Below, piece after piece: positions 23,771 through 31,343 of a stretch of DNA of 64,000 nt. Under the pieces are notes generated by a model. That model was not told the origin of the DNA, did not search any database, and worked only from the letters and a program-made list of their open reading frames with translations. The stretch is from Halorussus marinus (GTDB taxonomy: Archaea; Halobacteriota; Halobacteria; Halobacteriales; Haladaptataceae). Both the position numbers and the translations under genes were made by a program. Positions within the stretch are counted from its first letter, which is position 1. Each line of letters opens with the position of its first letter. The DNA is taken from NCBI RefSeq assembly GCF_004765795.1, contig NZ_SBIV01000001.1:682001-746000 (forward strand). Direction: 5' to 3'.

Positions 23771-25435
23771 ATGGCGATTTCGAATATCTCGGGGCCCCTT
23801 CTCGTCTACGCGCTCGCGTTCGGAACTGCCGCGGTAGCGTGCGGGGTGAGCGTCCTGCGCGCCCGCAAGGTCGAAGACCCCGAGACGAGGCGAGGGCTCA
23901 CCTGGCTGTTCGCCACTACCGGCGGCTGGGCGGCGTTTCAGGTCGGAACTCTCGTCGCGCCGACGCCGGACCTGATGTATCTCTCCTATCTCCTGAGCCT
24001 CACCGTCGGTCTCGCGACGGTCGGGGGATGGCTGTACTTCTGTTCGGCGTACACCGACCGGATGTTCCACCGCAAGTCCGCGTACCGACGCGGCGCGCTC
24101 GCGGCGTATCTCTCGATCGTGGCGGTGAAAGCGACCAACCCGATCCACCAACTCTACTTCACTACCGAAGTCGTCGACGCTCCGTTCACCCACCTCGCGG
24201 TGTCTCACGGCACTCTCCACTGGATCGTCTCCGGACTGTCGTACGCGCTGGTCGCGGTCGGGTTCTTCATGCTGCTGGAGATGTTCCTCGAAGTCGACTA
24301 CGGCACCCGAGGGCTCGGCGGGGTGGCGGCCCTCACCGGCCTCCCGGTCGTCTTCGACGTCGTCGGGGCCGCGACGCCGATCCTCCTCGACATCAACTAC
24401 GAGCCGATCGGCGTCGCGGTGTTCGCGATCGGCGTGCTCTACCTCTTCGAGGAGCGATTCCTCGCGATCCAGCTCACCGACGGTGTCGACGACGCGGTCG
24501 TCTATCTCGACACCGACGGCCACATCCGGGACTTCAACGGGTCCGCCCTCGAAATATTCCCGGAGCTGTCCGACCACCGCGAGGACCCGATCTCGACCGC
24601 GCTTCCGGGGGTCTCGGCGGTGCTCGGCGACGAGGAGCCGATTCTCGAATGCGACAGCGAGGACGGAACCCGGTACTACCTCGTCAGCGACACCGCCTTC
24701 TCGCTCGGGCAGGCCGACATCGGCCAGCTCGTCGTGTTCACCGACGTGACCGAGACCGAGCGCCAGCGCCGGGAGCTCGACCGCCAGAACGAACAGCTCG
24801 AGGGCTTTGCGGCCGCGATCAGACACGAACTGCTCAACACCCTCCAGATCGTCGCGGGACAGGTGTCGATCGCGGGCCGGTCGCTCGACGACGGCGACGT
24901 CTCGGCCGCCCGCGAGTCGCTCCGGTCGGCGTCGTCGGCCGGCGACCGGATGGAGAACATCGTCGAGGACCTCTCGGCGCTCGCGAGACACGGTCAGACG
25001 GTCGAGCGCACCCAGTGGGTCGATCTCGACGCGGCGGTCTCGACCGCGTGGAACCGCGTCGAGGCCGAGGACCTCTCGCTGTCGGTCGACGGAGAGGGCG
25101 AGATCGAGGCCGACGCCGGCCGACTGGCGGCGCTGTTGCGAAACGCGTTCACTTTCGCGGCGCACAACGACGCCGACGAGGTGACGGTCTCGCTCCGCGA
25201 GGACGGGTTCGCCGTCACCGACGACGGCGACCCGCCCGGCGACGCCACCGCCGAGGAGTTCATGGAGTACGGCGGCGCGGTCCCCGACTCGGAGGCCGGG
25301 ATGACCCTGCCGAATCTGAAGACGATCGCGCGGGTCCACGGTTGGAACTCGACGATCGACACCGACTACACCGACGGGGTCCGGATCGTGATCTCGGACG
25401 CCTCCGTGTCGCAGGCCGCCCCGCAGGCGGCCTGA
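23771..25435 (+). CDS. 7TM-type sensor histidine kinase
   Basis: A 554-residue kinase. Seven hydrophobic helices (about 8-230) resemble the 7TM histidine-kinase N-terminal domain; then a PAS-like domain (about 235-335, ending FTDVTETERQRR), a HisKA-type helix with His352 in RHELLNTLQ, and a degenerate ATPase domain. The N-box (LLRNAFTFAAHND) is present but the G1 and G2 glycine boxes are much weakened (TDDGDPPGD, then GMTLPNLK), so catalytic activity is doubtful or divergent. An AT-rich promoter (TAATTTAAGTAT) lies near 23733-23748 and a CTTAG/CTAAG inverted repeat follows it. No response regulator is adjacent. Confidence 0.83.
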   Translation: MAISNISGPLLVYALAFGTAAVACGVSVLRARKVEDPETRRGLTWLFATTGGWAAFQVGTLVAPTPDLMYLSYLLSLTVGLATVGGWLYFCSAYTDRMFHRKSAYRRGALAAYLSIVAVKATNPIHQLYFTTEVVDAPFTHLAVSHGTLHWIVSGLSYALVAVGFFMLLEMFLEVDYGTRGLGGVAALTGLPVVFDVVGAATPILLDINYEPIGVAVFAIGVLYLFEERFLAIQLTDGVDDAVVYLDTDGHIRDFNGSALEIFPELSDHREDPISTALPGVSAVLGDEEPILECDSEDGTRYYLVSDTAFSLGQADIGQLVVFTDVTETERQRRELDRQNEQLEGFAAAIRHELLNTLQIVAGQVSIAGRSLDDGDVSAARESLRSASSAGDRMENIVEDLSALARHGQTVERTQWVDLDAAVSTAWNRVEAEDLSLSVDGEGEIEADAGRLAALLRNAFTFAAHNDADEVTVSLREDGFAVTDDGDPPGDATAEEFMEYGGAVPDSEAGMTLPNLKTIARVHGWNSTIDTDYTDGVRIVISDASVSQAAPQAA

Positions 25436-25458
25436 CCCGCGGACGGGGCCGCGGCGAG

Positions 25459-25858
25459 TCACTCCGTCTCGGATCCGGCGCTCACCGGCGGCGATACGTG
25501 CTCGCCCAACTCCGCCATCACTTTCGCCTCCGCGCGGGTCAGGTGTTCCCACGCGGTCGTCGGCGCGATTCCCACGTCGTCGGCGATGTTCTCGATGGTG
25601 GTCTCGCGTTTGTGCTGGTAGTAGCCCGACCCGATGGCGGTCGCAAGCACCTCGCGCTGGCGGTATTTGAAACCCGGCGTCGAACTGTTCGGCGTCCGCG
25701 ATAGCCTTGGTGGTTGCTCGGTCTCTCGTCAGGTACGACGTTCCGGGTCCCTCGACGCGACGGCCGTCATCCGCCTGTCCAACTGCTCGGGCGATGAAAG
25801 GCCGGCTGTTGTGTAGGTGATCGGTCCTGGTGATTTCAGTCGTGGGTAGCTCCGTTCA
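25459..25858 (-). pseudogene. frameshifted, N-truncated HTH regulator remnant (Bat/HTH_10-like)
   Basis: The downstream part encodes YRQREVLATAIGSGYY and, further on, IADDVGIAPTTAWEHL, a helix-turn-helix like the C-terminal HTH_10 of haloarchaeal bacterio-opsin-activator proteins, ending SAGSETE. Upstream codons continue the same protein in another frame (EGPGTSYLTRDRATTKAI, then ADAEQFDAGF). Removing one T from a TTT run (plus-strand AAA at 25670-25672) joins the two as AGFKYRQRE. The upstream frame hits a stop near 25858, and no N-terminal domain remains. So this is a decayed gene at the edge of the accessory segment. A 63-codon frame alone (25459-25650) is the only intact piece. Confidence 0.6.
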
Positions 25859-25899
25859 CGACGAGAAGATTTGTCGGAGACAGCCTACCTTCACTCCCC

Positions 25900-25912
25900 G
25901 ACACACTGTGTC
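25900..25912. promoter_or_regulatory. 13-bp palindrome upstream of the HTH-STAND gene
   Basis: GACACA-C-TGTGTC, six-base arms around one base. It lies 58-70 nt before the ATG at 25970 and about 24 bp upstream of the TATA-like TTTCTTACTA (25936-25945). The position fits an operator or activator site, possibly for the wHTH domain of the downstream protein itself. Confidence 0.45.
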
Positions 25913-25969
25913 AGGAGTTCGGCCGCTTCCGTCGATTTCTTACTACGGGGATCGAGAAATAGGAGTCAA

Positions 25970-28900
25970 ATGGTAGCGGATGCGGCCGATCTCGACGATG
26001 TTCTCGATCGGGTTGCACAGCGGATCGAATTTCTCGACCTGCTCTCTGACGGCGAATGGATGACGAACGAGATCGTCGAGGAACTTCCCCATTCGCGGTC
26101 GACAGTATCGCGAGCCCTTCGTCAGTTGCAGGAGACGGATCTGATAGAGAAACGAGCGAACGGCTACACCGTTACCCAACACGGTGGGCTCCTGACCGAG
26201 CAGTACCGGGACTACGAGTCTGAAGCGCGATCGATACTCGGTGCCCGGCATCTGCTCGAATCGCTTCCGGACGAGGAGGTGGTCGCCAGAGAGTTCGTTG
26301 CGAACGCCCGAACGATCGGGTCTGGGGAGTCGCCGCCGTTTCGACCACTCGAAGTCATCTCGAACCAGATGACTACCGCCCAACGCGTCCACGCCTATCT
26401 CCCGACGCTCTCGGGCACGCACTTTCTCCGCGTCTTCCGGCGTCTCGTAGTAGAGGAACGCGGATCACTCAACCTGTTTGTCTCGCCCGAACTCGGCGAG
26501 TCGTTGGGATCGCACTATCCCGGAATACTCGGCGAACTTGCCAACGAGGGAGACTTCCAAGTACAGTTCGTCGACGGCCCTTCTTACGGGATCGTCGTTT
26601 CCACGGCTGCAGAAAAGCGCGAAGCCACCGTTACCGTGTATTCCGAGGCGGGCGCGATGCAGGGTGGTCTAGCAACGGAGGACGACTCGGGCGTCGAGTG
26701 GGCGCTCGAACGAGTTCGGGAGCTTGAATCCGCTGCTACTGACCGAACAGAGGATTTCGAAGCGAGTTCGACGAGCGAGGAGTCGCGTCTGTCGCCGTTA
26801 GCGGACGAGTCCCCGCACACGGGAGCGACGTCGAGGACGTTCCCTCTCGAGCTTCGCGAGGGGGGCTTCGAGTTACTCTCGGAGGCCGACTTCGAATCGG
26901 ACGGACTTCCCCCAGACACCGCACTTCGGGTCGGTCTCTCCTTTGGGGAGATAGACGAAGGGCTGGCCGTCGATCGGACGATCGAGGCCGACGACGGCGA
27001 AGAACGCTCTCTGACGAGCGCGCTCGTCGATCAGTTACGCGAAGGAACGGATACCGTCCTCCTCGGGCCACCGGGTTCGGGGAAGAGCACCGTGTGCAAG
27101 ATGGTCGCTCACGAGTGGTACGCCCGTGACCGTGGCCCAGTCGTGTATCGAGAAGCCGACCACGGTCGATCCTTCGAGTCGGTCGCCGTACTCGAAGATT
27201 ATCTACAGCGTTCCGACGGCCACACGTTGGTGGTCGTCGAGGACGCGCTCCGTCTGGAGTCCCGTCGGATTCTCTCCGTCGTCGAGACGTTCAAAAACGA
27301 CGGAGACGTAACGTTCCTGCTCGACTCCCGACAGCGAGAGTGGGACGATCCAACAGAGCCGCTCAGAGACGCGCGATTGAACTCCGTCCGTCGGCAGGTG
27401 CTCTCGCAGGTGTCGATGCCCGAACTCACGGAGAGTGAAGCCCAGAGCCTCGTCGATACGGCTGCCCAGGCGACCGACGGAACGATGGACTTGGACGGCA
27501 GGGCGATCGTACGACGCGTCCACGACGCCAACCGTACGGACGATGAGGTAACGCCGGGGGAGATGTTTCTGGCGCAGCAGTTCTTGGTGACCAGACTCGA
27601 CTCGATGGCGCCGTACGAGACGTCGACGGCAACCACTTTCGAAGAAGACGTGCTGTACTGGTACGACCGGTTCGTCAACGCCGAGTCGGACTGCCTCGGC
27701 GATCTCGCTCTTCTCGTTAACATCTTCAACGCGGCAGGCCTTCCCATCGCGCCGGAACTCCTCTACAGTCTGTCGGTCCACTACGATACGGAGGCAGTTT
27801 CACGAGGTCTCGAAAAGCTAGAGGGGACGCTCCTGTTCGAATCGACGAACAGGCGGTTCGGGCTCGAATATCGGACGAACAGCGAGATCTGGTCTGCCCG
27901 CTTTCTCGAACAGTTCGTCCGTTCGGATCCCGACCCATCCGCTCGATTCGAACGATGCATCCAGCCGGTCGTATCGCTCGTGGACGAGCGAGAACGCCGA
28001 GACCGTGTTTCGAAGCACCTCGACCACAGCGCCCCGCATCTCAGCCAAATTAAATACCATCCCGGAACGTGGAGTGAGGAGTTCCTCACGCGTCTCTTCC
28101 AGGTCGGGCTGACCCACTACCAGCTCGCTCCGATGTTCGGCACCAGTACTGATGCCGAACTGGAACTCCCGTCAGAGTGCTCCGACGTGATGGCCGCTCG
28201 AATATCGAGTTGGCGGGCCCGGATGTATCGCGTTCACGGGATGTACGACGAGGCGCTCGCAGAATACGAGATGCTCGAAAGGCGCCTGGATTCGCTGACC
28301 GAACTCCGGTCGAACGAAGTCAAGCGACTGCGGTGTGACTGCTTATCCGGGAGGGCATCGGTCCGGAGCGATCAGGGAAAACTGGACGAAGCCGCTGAAT
28401 TCGCTGAAGAAGCTATCCGCGCCGTAGAGCGAGGCGGACTCGACGACCGGGAACCATCTGCTCGACTGGACTACGCCCATATTGCGTACAAACGGGCTGA
28501 TTTCGATGCGGCGCTGGATCGGTACGAGACCTGTATCGAAGCGGCGGAACGCGTCGGAGACAAAAGGGCACGCGCGCGTGCTTTGACTGCATCCGGGGCG
28601 ATTCTCTCGGAACGCGGGAAGTACGATCGGGCAAACCAACGATACAAACAGGCGCTCGGCCTCTCCCGCGAAATCAACGACCGTCGAAACGAGGCCAATA
28701 CACTGGGAAATATGGGTGTAATGGCTCGAGACAGAAACGAACTCGAGCGAGCGCTCGATCGGTTCAGGGAGAAGCTACGGTTGGCCAGAGAGGTAGGGGA
28801 ACGACACACCGAAGCCAACGCACTGTGGAACATCGCGAGTGTCGAATCCGAGCGCGGAAATCTCGAAACGGCGGTCGACCACGCGGCGAAGGCCCTCGAG

Positions 28901-29470
28901 CTGAGTCGAGAGGTAGATGTTCGACGGGTCGTCACCGAATCGCTCCATCTATTCGGAGAGATCGAGCGCCAGCGCGGGAATCTGGAGCAAAGCCGCCAGT
29001 ACGCCGAGGACAGTCTGGACGCGTTCGAAGCAAGCGGTTACAAATACGGGGTGGCGGCTGCCTATCGAAACCTTGCCCGCGTCGAACTGGCGGCAGAGCA
29101 CCACCACGCCGCACAGGAGCATGTCGAAGCGGCACGAACGTTGGCCGAAGAGATGGAAACAGAGGCCGGCCTCGCCGCCTGTGACGAGATCGAAGCACGG
29201 ATCGCCTATCAAGAGGGACGACTCGAAACCGCGGCGGAACTCGCACAGGCGGGGCTGGAAACCTATCGTTCGACCGGTCGCAAGAAGGGCGCCGCTGAGA
29301 CGCTCCGTGTCCTGTCGCTCGTAGCATTCGCACGAGGCGACTCGGACCGCGGTCGGTCGCGCCTCGACGAGGCGGCGGAACTCGCTCGCGAAGCCGGGGT
29401 CCAGCGTACGATCGATCGGGTCGAACGAACCCGTTCCCGGTACCGCACTGCGAAAAAAGAACAAATTTAG
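25970..29470 (+). CDS. giant wHTH-FilR1-like-STAND NTPase-TPR protein
   Basis: 1166 residues. 1-70: winged helix (LLSDGEWMTNEIVEELPHS, then STVSRALRQLQE). About 120-260: a domain like the FilR1/Methanogen_R ligand-binding region of archaeal HTH regulators. 340-700: NTPase with Walker A GPPGSGKST at 366-374, a Walker-B-like LVVVED at 420-425, and a helical extension typical of STAND/NACHT ATPases. About 750-1150: at least eight TPR-type helix pairs at 36-40-residue spacing (GKLDEAAEFAEEAI, GKYDRANQRYKQAL, NELERALDRFREKL). STAND proteins bind a trigger through the repeats, oligomerise and fire an effector; here the only N-terminal effector is DNA-binding. ATG at 25970 follows GGAG and a TATA box 25-34 nt upstream. 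GC is clearly lower than neighbours. Role (MalT-like activator or defence) is open. Confidence 0.82.
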   Translation: MVADAADLDDVLDRVAQRIEFLDLLSDGEWMTNEIVEELPHSRSTVSRALRQLQETDLIEKRANGYTVTQHGGLLTEQYRDYESEARSILGARHLLESLPDEEVVAREFVANARTIGSGESPPFRPLEVISNQMTTAQRVHAYLPTLSGTHFLRVFRRLVVEERGSLNLFVSPELGESLGSHYPGILGELANEGDFQVQFVDGPSYGIVVSTAAEKREATVTVYSEAGAMQGGLATEDDSGVEWALERVRELESAATDRTEDFEASSTSEESRLSPLADESPHTGATSRTFPLELREGGFELLSEADFESDGLPPDTALRVGLSFGEIDEGLAVDRTIEADDGEERSLTSALVDQLREGTDTVLLGPPGSGKSTVCKMVAHEWYARDRGPVVYREADHGRSFESVAVLEDYLQRSDGHTLVVVEDALRLESRRILSVVETFKNDGDVTFLLDSRQREWDDPTEPLRDARLNSVRRQVLSQVSMPELTESEAQSLVDTAAQATDGTMDLDGRAIVRRVHDANRTDDEVTPGEMFLAQQFLVTRLDSMAPYETSTATTFEEDVLYWYDRFVNAESDCLGDLALLVNIFNAAGLPIAPELLYSLSVHYDTEAVSRGLEKLEGTLLFESTNRRFGLEYRTNSEIWSARFLEQFVRSDPDPSARFERCIQPVVSLVDERERRDRVSKHLDHSAPHLSQIKYHPGTWSEEFLTRLFQVGLTHYQLAPMFGTSTDAELELPSECSDVMAARISSWRARMYRVHGMYDEALAEYEMLERRLDSLTELRSNEVKRLRCDCLSGRASVRSDQGKLDEAAEFAEEAIRAVERGGLDDREPSARLDYAHIAYKRADFDAALDRYETCIEAAERVGDKRARARALTASGAILSERGKYDRANQRYKQALGLSREINDRRNEANTLGNMGVMARDRNELERALDRFREKLRLAREVGERHTEANALWNIASVESERGNLETAVDHAAKALELSREVDVRRVVTESLHLFGEIERQRGNLEQSRQYAEDSLDAFEASGYKYGVAAAYRNLARVELAAEHHHAAQEHVEAARTLAEEMETEAGLAACDEIEARIAYQEGRLETAAELAQAGLETYRSTGRKKGAAETLRVLSLVAFARGDSDRGRSRLDEAAELAREAGVQRTIDRVERTRSRYRTAKKEQI

Positions 29471-29477
29471 CCCGTTA

Positions 29478-30473
29478 CTACGCGGAGAACTCCGCCGGGA
29501 CGTAGGTGGTAGTGTTGAATCCGCCCAGATCGAGGAGCCCGCCGTCGTAGGTGGCGGTCACGGTGAACTCGAACGTCTCACCGGTGTCGTCCTCGACGAC
29601 GAGCGGGACGTCGACGTCGTCCCCATCGGCGTATCCATCGGGGAACTCGCCCATCGAGCGGACGGATTCGGGCCACGCGTCACGCTCGCCGCCGGTCGTC
29701 TTGAACTTCAGATGCTTGTAGGTCGGCACGTACGGAACCACCTCGACGGAGCCGCCGGCGGGCACCAGAACGGGTTCGTTCGGCTCGTCGAGACTCCTGC
29801 GTTTTTCGGCCGTGACTGCCTGCGGGACACCGTCCGTGAGAAACACGGTCGTCCCGTCGTAATTGTAGCGCCACGAGCCGAGGATCAGCGGGGCGTCGCC
29901 CGTGTTCTCGATGGTGACGAGCGCGGTGCCGAACTCGTCGGTGTACTCCTTGGCGACCTCCGCAGTGGCCTCGCGGTCGTTCTTCATGGCTCGCGTGCGG
30001 AGCCGGGAAACCTCTGGCTGGGCGGAGAACGACGCGGTTGTCGAGTCGATCTCGTTGTCTTCCTCGTCGACGGCGACCAACTCGAATTCGTCCCCGTGTA
30101 GTGTCCGGTCGGCCGTCCAGACAGCCGCCTCAGAGACGCCCGTCGAAAATTCTGCGCTACCGACCTGCTCTCCGCTCTGGATAGCGTTGATCCTCGCGAC
30201 CGAACTATCGGAGACGGAGACCTTCAGCTCACGGCCGTCGAACGCGAGTTCCTCGAAGACGCTTCCAGACGGGGTATCGGGCGAGTCTTCGACAGTTTCC
30301 TCGTCTTCTCGGTCGTCCGACGAGGCGGTGTCCGGTTCCGTCTGATTACTACCGGTGCATCCGGCCAGACCGACAGTGAGACCAGCCGTCGCTGTGAGCA
30401 CTCTACGCCGGCTCAGATTTGGAGAGGCGGTTCCATGTTCGCTCCCGGAATCGGCGGTAGATTCTCTTTGCAT
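29478..30473 (-). CDS. secreted acidic lipoprotein, unknown function
   Basis: A 331-residue protein with SRRRVLTATAG (21-31) and lipobox LAGC (36-39): a Tat lipoprotein. Residues 42-75 are an acidic Ser/Thr linker. The rest reads as beta strands, including VTIENTGDAPLIL, an Ig-like/DUF11-type 'binding partner' pattern seen in many haloarchaeal surface proteins. No catalytic residues stand out. It converges on the giant NTPase gene with only 7 bp between stop codons, in the same low-GC segment, so both were probably gained together. Whether they work together is unknown. Confidence 0.7.
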   Translation of the reverse strand: MQRESTADSGSEHGTASPNLSRRRVLTATAGLTVGLAGCTGSNQTEPDTASSDDREDEETVEDSPDTPSGSVFEELAFDGRELKVSVSDSSVARINAIQSGEQVGSAEFSTGVSEAAVWTADRTLHGDEFELVAVDEEDNEIDSTTASFSAQPEVSRLRTRAMKNDREATAEVAKEYTDEFGTALVTIENTGDAPLILGSWRYNYDGTTVFLTDGVPQAVTAEKRRSLDEPNEPVLVPAGGSVEVVPYVPTYKHLKFKTTGGERDAWPESVRSMGEFPDGYADGDDVDVPLVVEDDTGETFEFTVTATYDGGLLDLGGFNTTTYVPAEFSA

Positions 30474-31049
30474 CGGTCGTCAGTACCGGGGCCATCTGCC
30501 TGTACTCACCGAGTGAAATACTGTGTCACCGTCTGGGATACCCTCGGTCGTTGTACGGAGACGACAGCAACGCCGACCGCGGCGGGGCGACACGCCTCGC
30601 CAACGTCCGCGAGCACGTCGTCGGAGAGTACGGCGACGACCAGCGCGCGGCGGCCCGATACTAGTGCGGGGCGACGTGGACCGCGCTGTCGATTCCGAGA
30701 CGGACGCCGAGCAAATCAAGACCCTCGACGGAAGTCGAGGCAAGTCGTCGGTGGACTCGTCCGGGGCCGGCTTTTAACGACTCCGAGGGCGACACTGGAC
30801 TCGTCGCGGGAGCTCCGTTCTTCGACAGTACGCACTCACATCACGGAGACCCGACGGGAGTGACAAGGAATGGGACGCCGTAAGCAGAGTTTTGAGGCGC
30901 CTCGAAGAAGTACGGGCCGGGCGCGATTATGAACTACGCCGAGACATTCCTGCTCGCTCGTTTCACTCGCTGCGCGGGCTGTGACTCGTCTAGTTCAAAT
31001 CTCGCCGGATCCGATGCTCACCGCTCGCGGATTTGCTCGCGGCGAGAAG
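30474..31049. other. decayed DNA between lipoprotein gene and tRNA-Lys
   Basis: About 575 bp without an intact gene. A plus-strand frame ending at 30664 contains YGDDSNADRGGATRL and then NVREHVVGEYGDD, which has protein-like composition but no start, and is probably a gene fragment. From 30913 a copy of the tRNA-Lys 3' end appears, and around 30993-31001 a T-arm-like GTTCAAATC is present on the plus strand, opposite in orientation to tRNA-Lys. These look like leftovers of integration and excision. Confidence 0.5.
30913..30934 (-). repeat. partial duplicate of the tRNA-Lys 3' end (att-like)
   Basis: On the plus strand CGGGCCGGGCGCGATT at 30913-30928 is identical to 31050-31065, the discriminator base, acceptor 3' strand and part of the T arm of tRNA-Lys. 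With one extra base the match continues through TGAAC. Same orientation, 137 bp apart. Such tRNA 3'-end copies are what tyrosine-recombinase integration leaves behind. Confidence 0.65.
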
Positions 31050-31123
31050 CGGGCCGGGCGCGATTTGAACACGCGACCGTCTGATTAAGAGTCAGACGCT
31101 CTGCCTAACTGAGCTACCGGCCC
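31050..31123 (-). tRNA. tRNA-Lys (CTT)
   Basis: 74 nt, no intron. Acceptor GGGCCGG pairs with CCGGCCC, discriminator G at 31050, CCA not encoded. The anticodon stem CTGA(C) closes the loop CTCTTAA with anticodon CTT, so it reads AAG. T-loop GTTCAAATC and D-arm GCTCAGTTAGGCAGAGC are standard. A TATTTAC stretch about 35-40 nt upstream on the minus strand may be its promoter. Its 3' side faces the accessory segment. Confidence 0.95.
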
Positions 31124-31310
31124 AACGCATTCACGACTTGCCGCGTCGGACGTAAATACGTTTCCGTTTTCTCGGCCTGTTACCCCTTTCGATTCGAACC
31201 GAAACTCCGCGACGGAGACGCTACGAATCGGTACCGGCGGCCCTTTCATTACCAAGAATTGGATCGTAAATAGGTGGCCGATACGTCGCTCTGCCCTATA
31301 GTTCGGGACT

Positions 31311-31318
31311 GTTAAGTG
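31311..31318 (+). promoter_or_regulatory. TATA-like element of the TrkA-N/DHH gene
   Basis: GTTAAGTG lies 26-33 nt before the ATG at 31344. It supports that ATG over the in-frame Met at 31371, as a leaderless transcript would then start at the codon. Confidence 0.5.
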
Positions 31319-31343
31319 TGGTCCGAGGCTACCGGTCAGTAAC

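Noticed and set aside
23126..25552. An 808-codon minus-strand frame over the 7TM kinase
   Set aside because: Antisense shadow of the kinase; only its first codons overlap the HTH remnant in the wrong frame.
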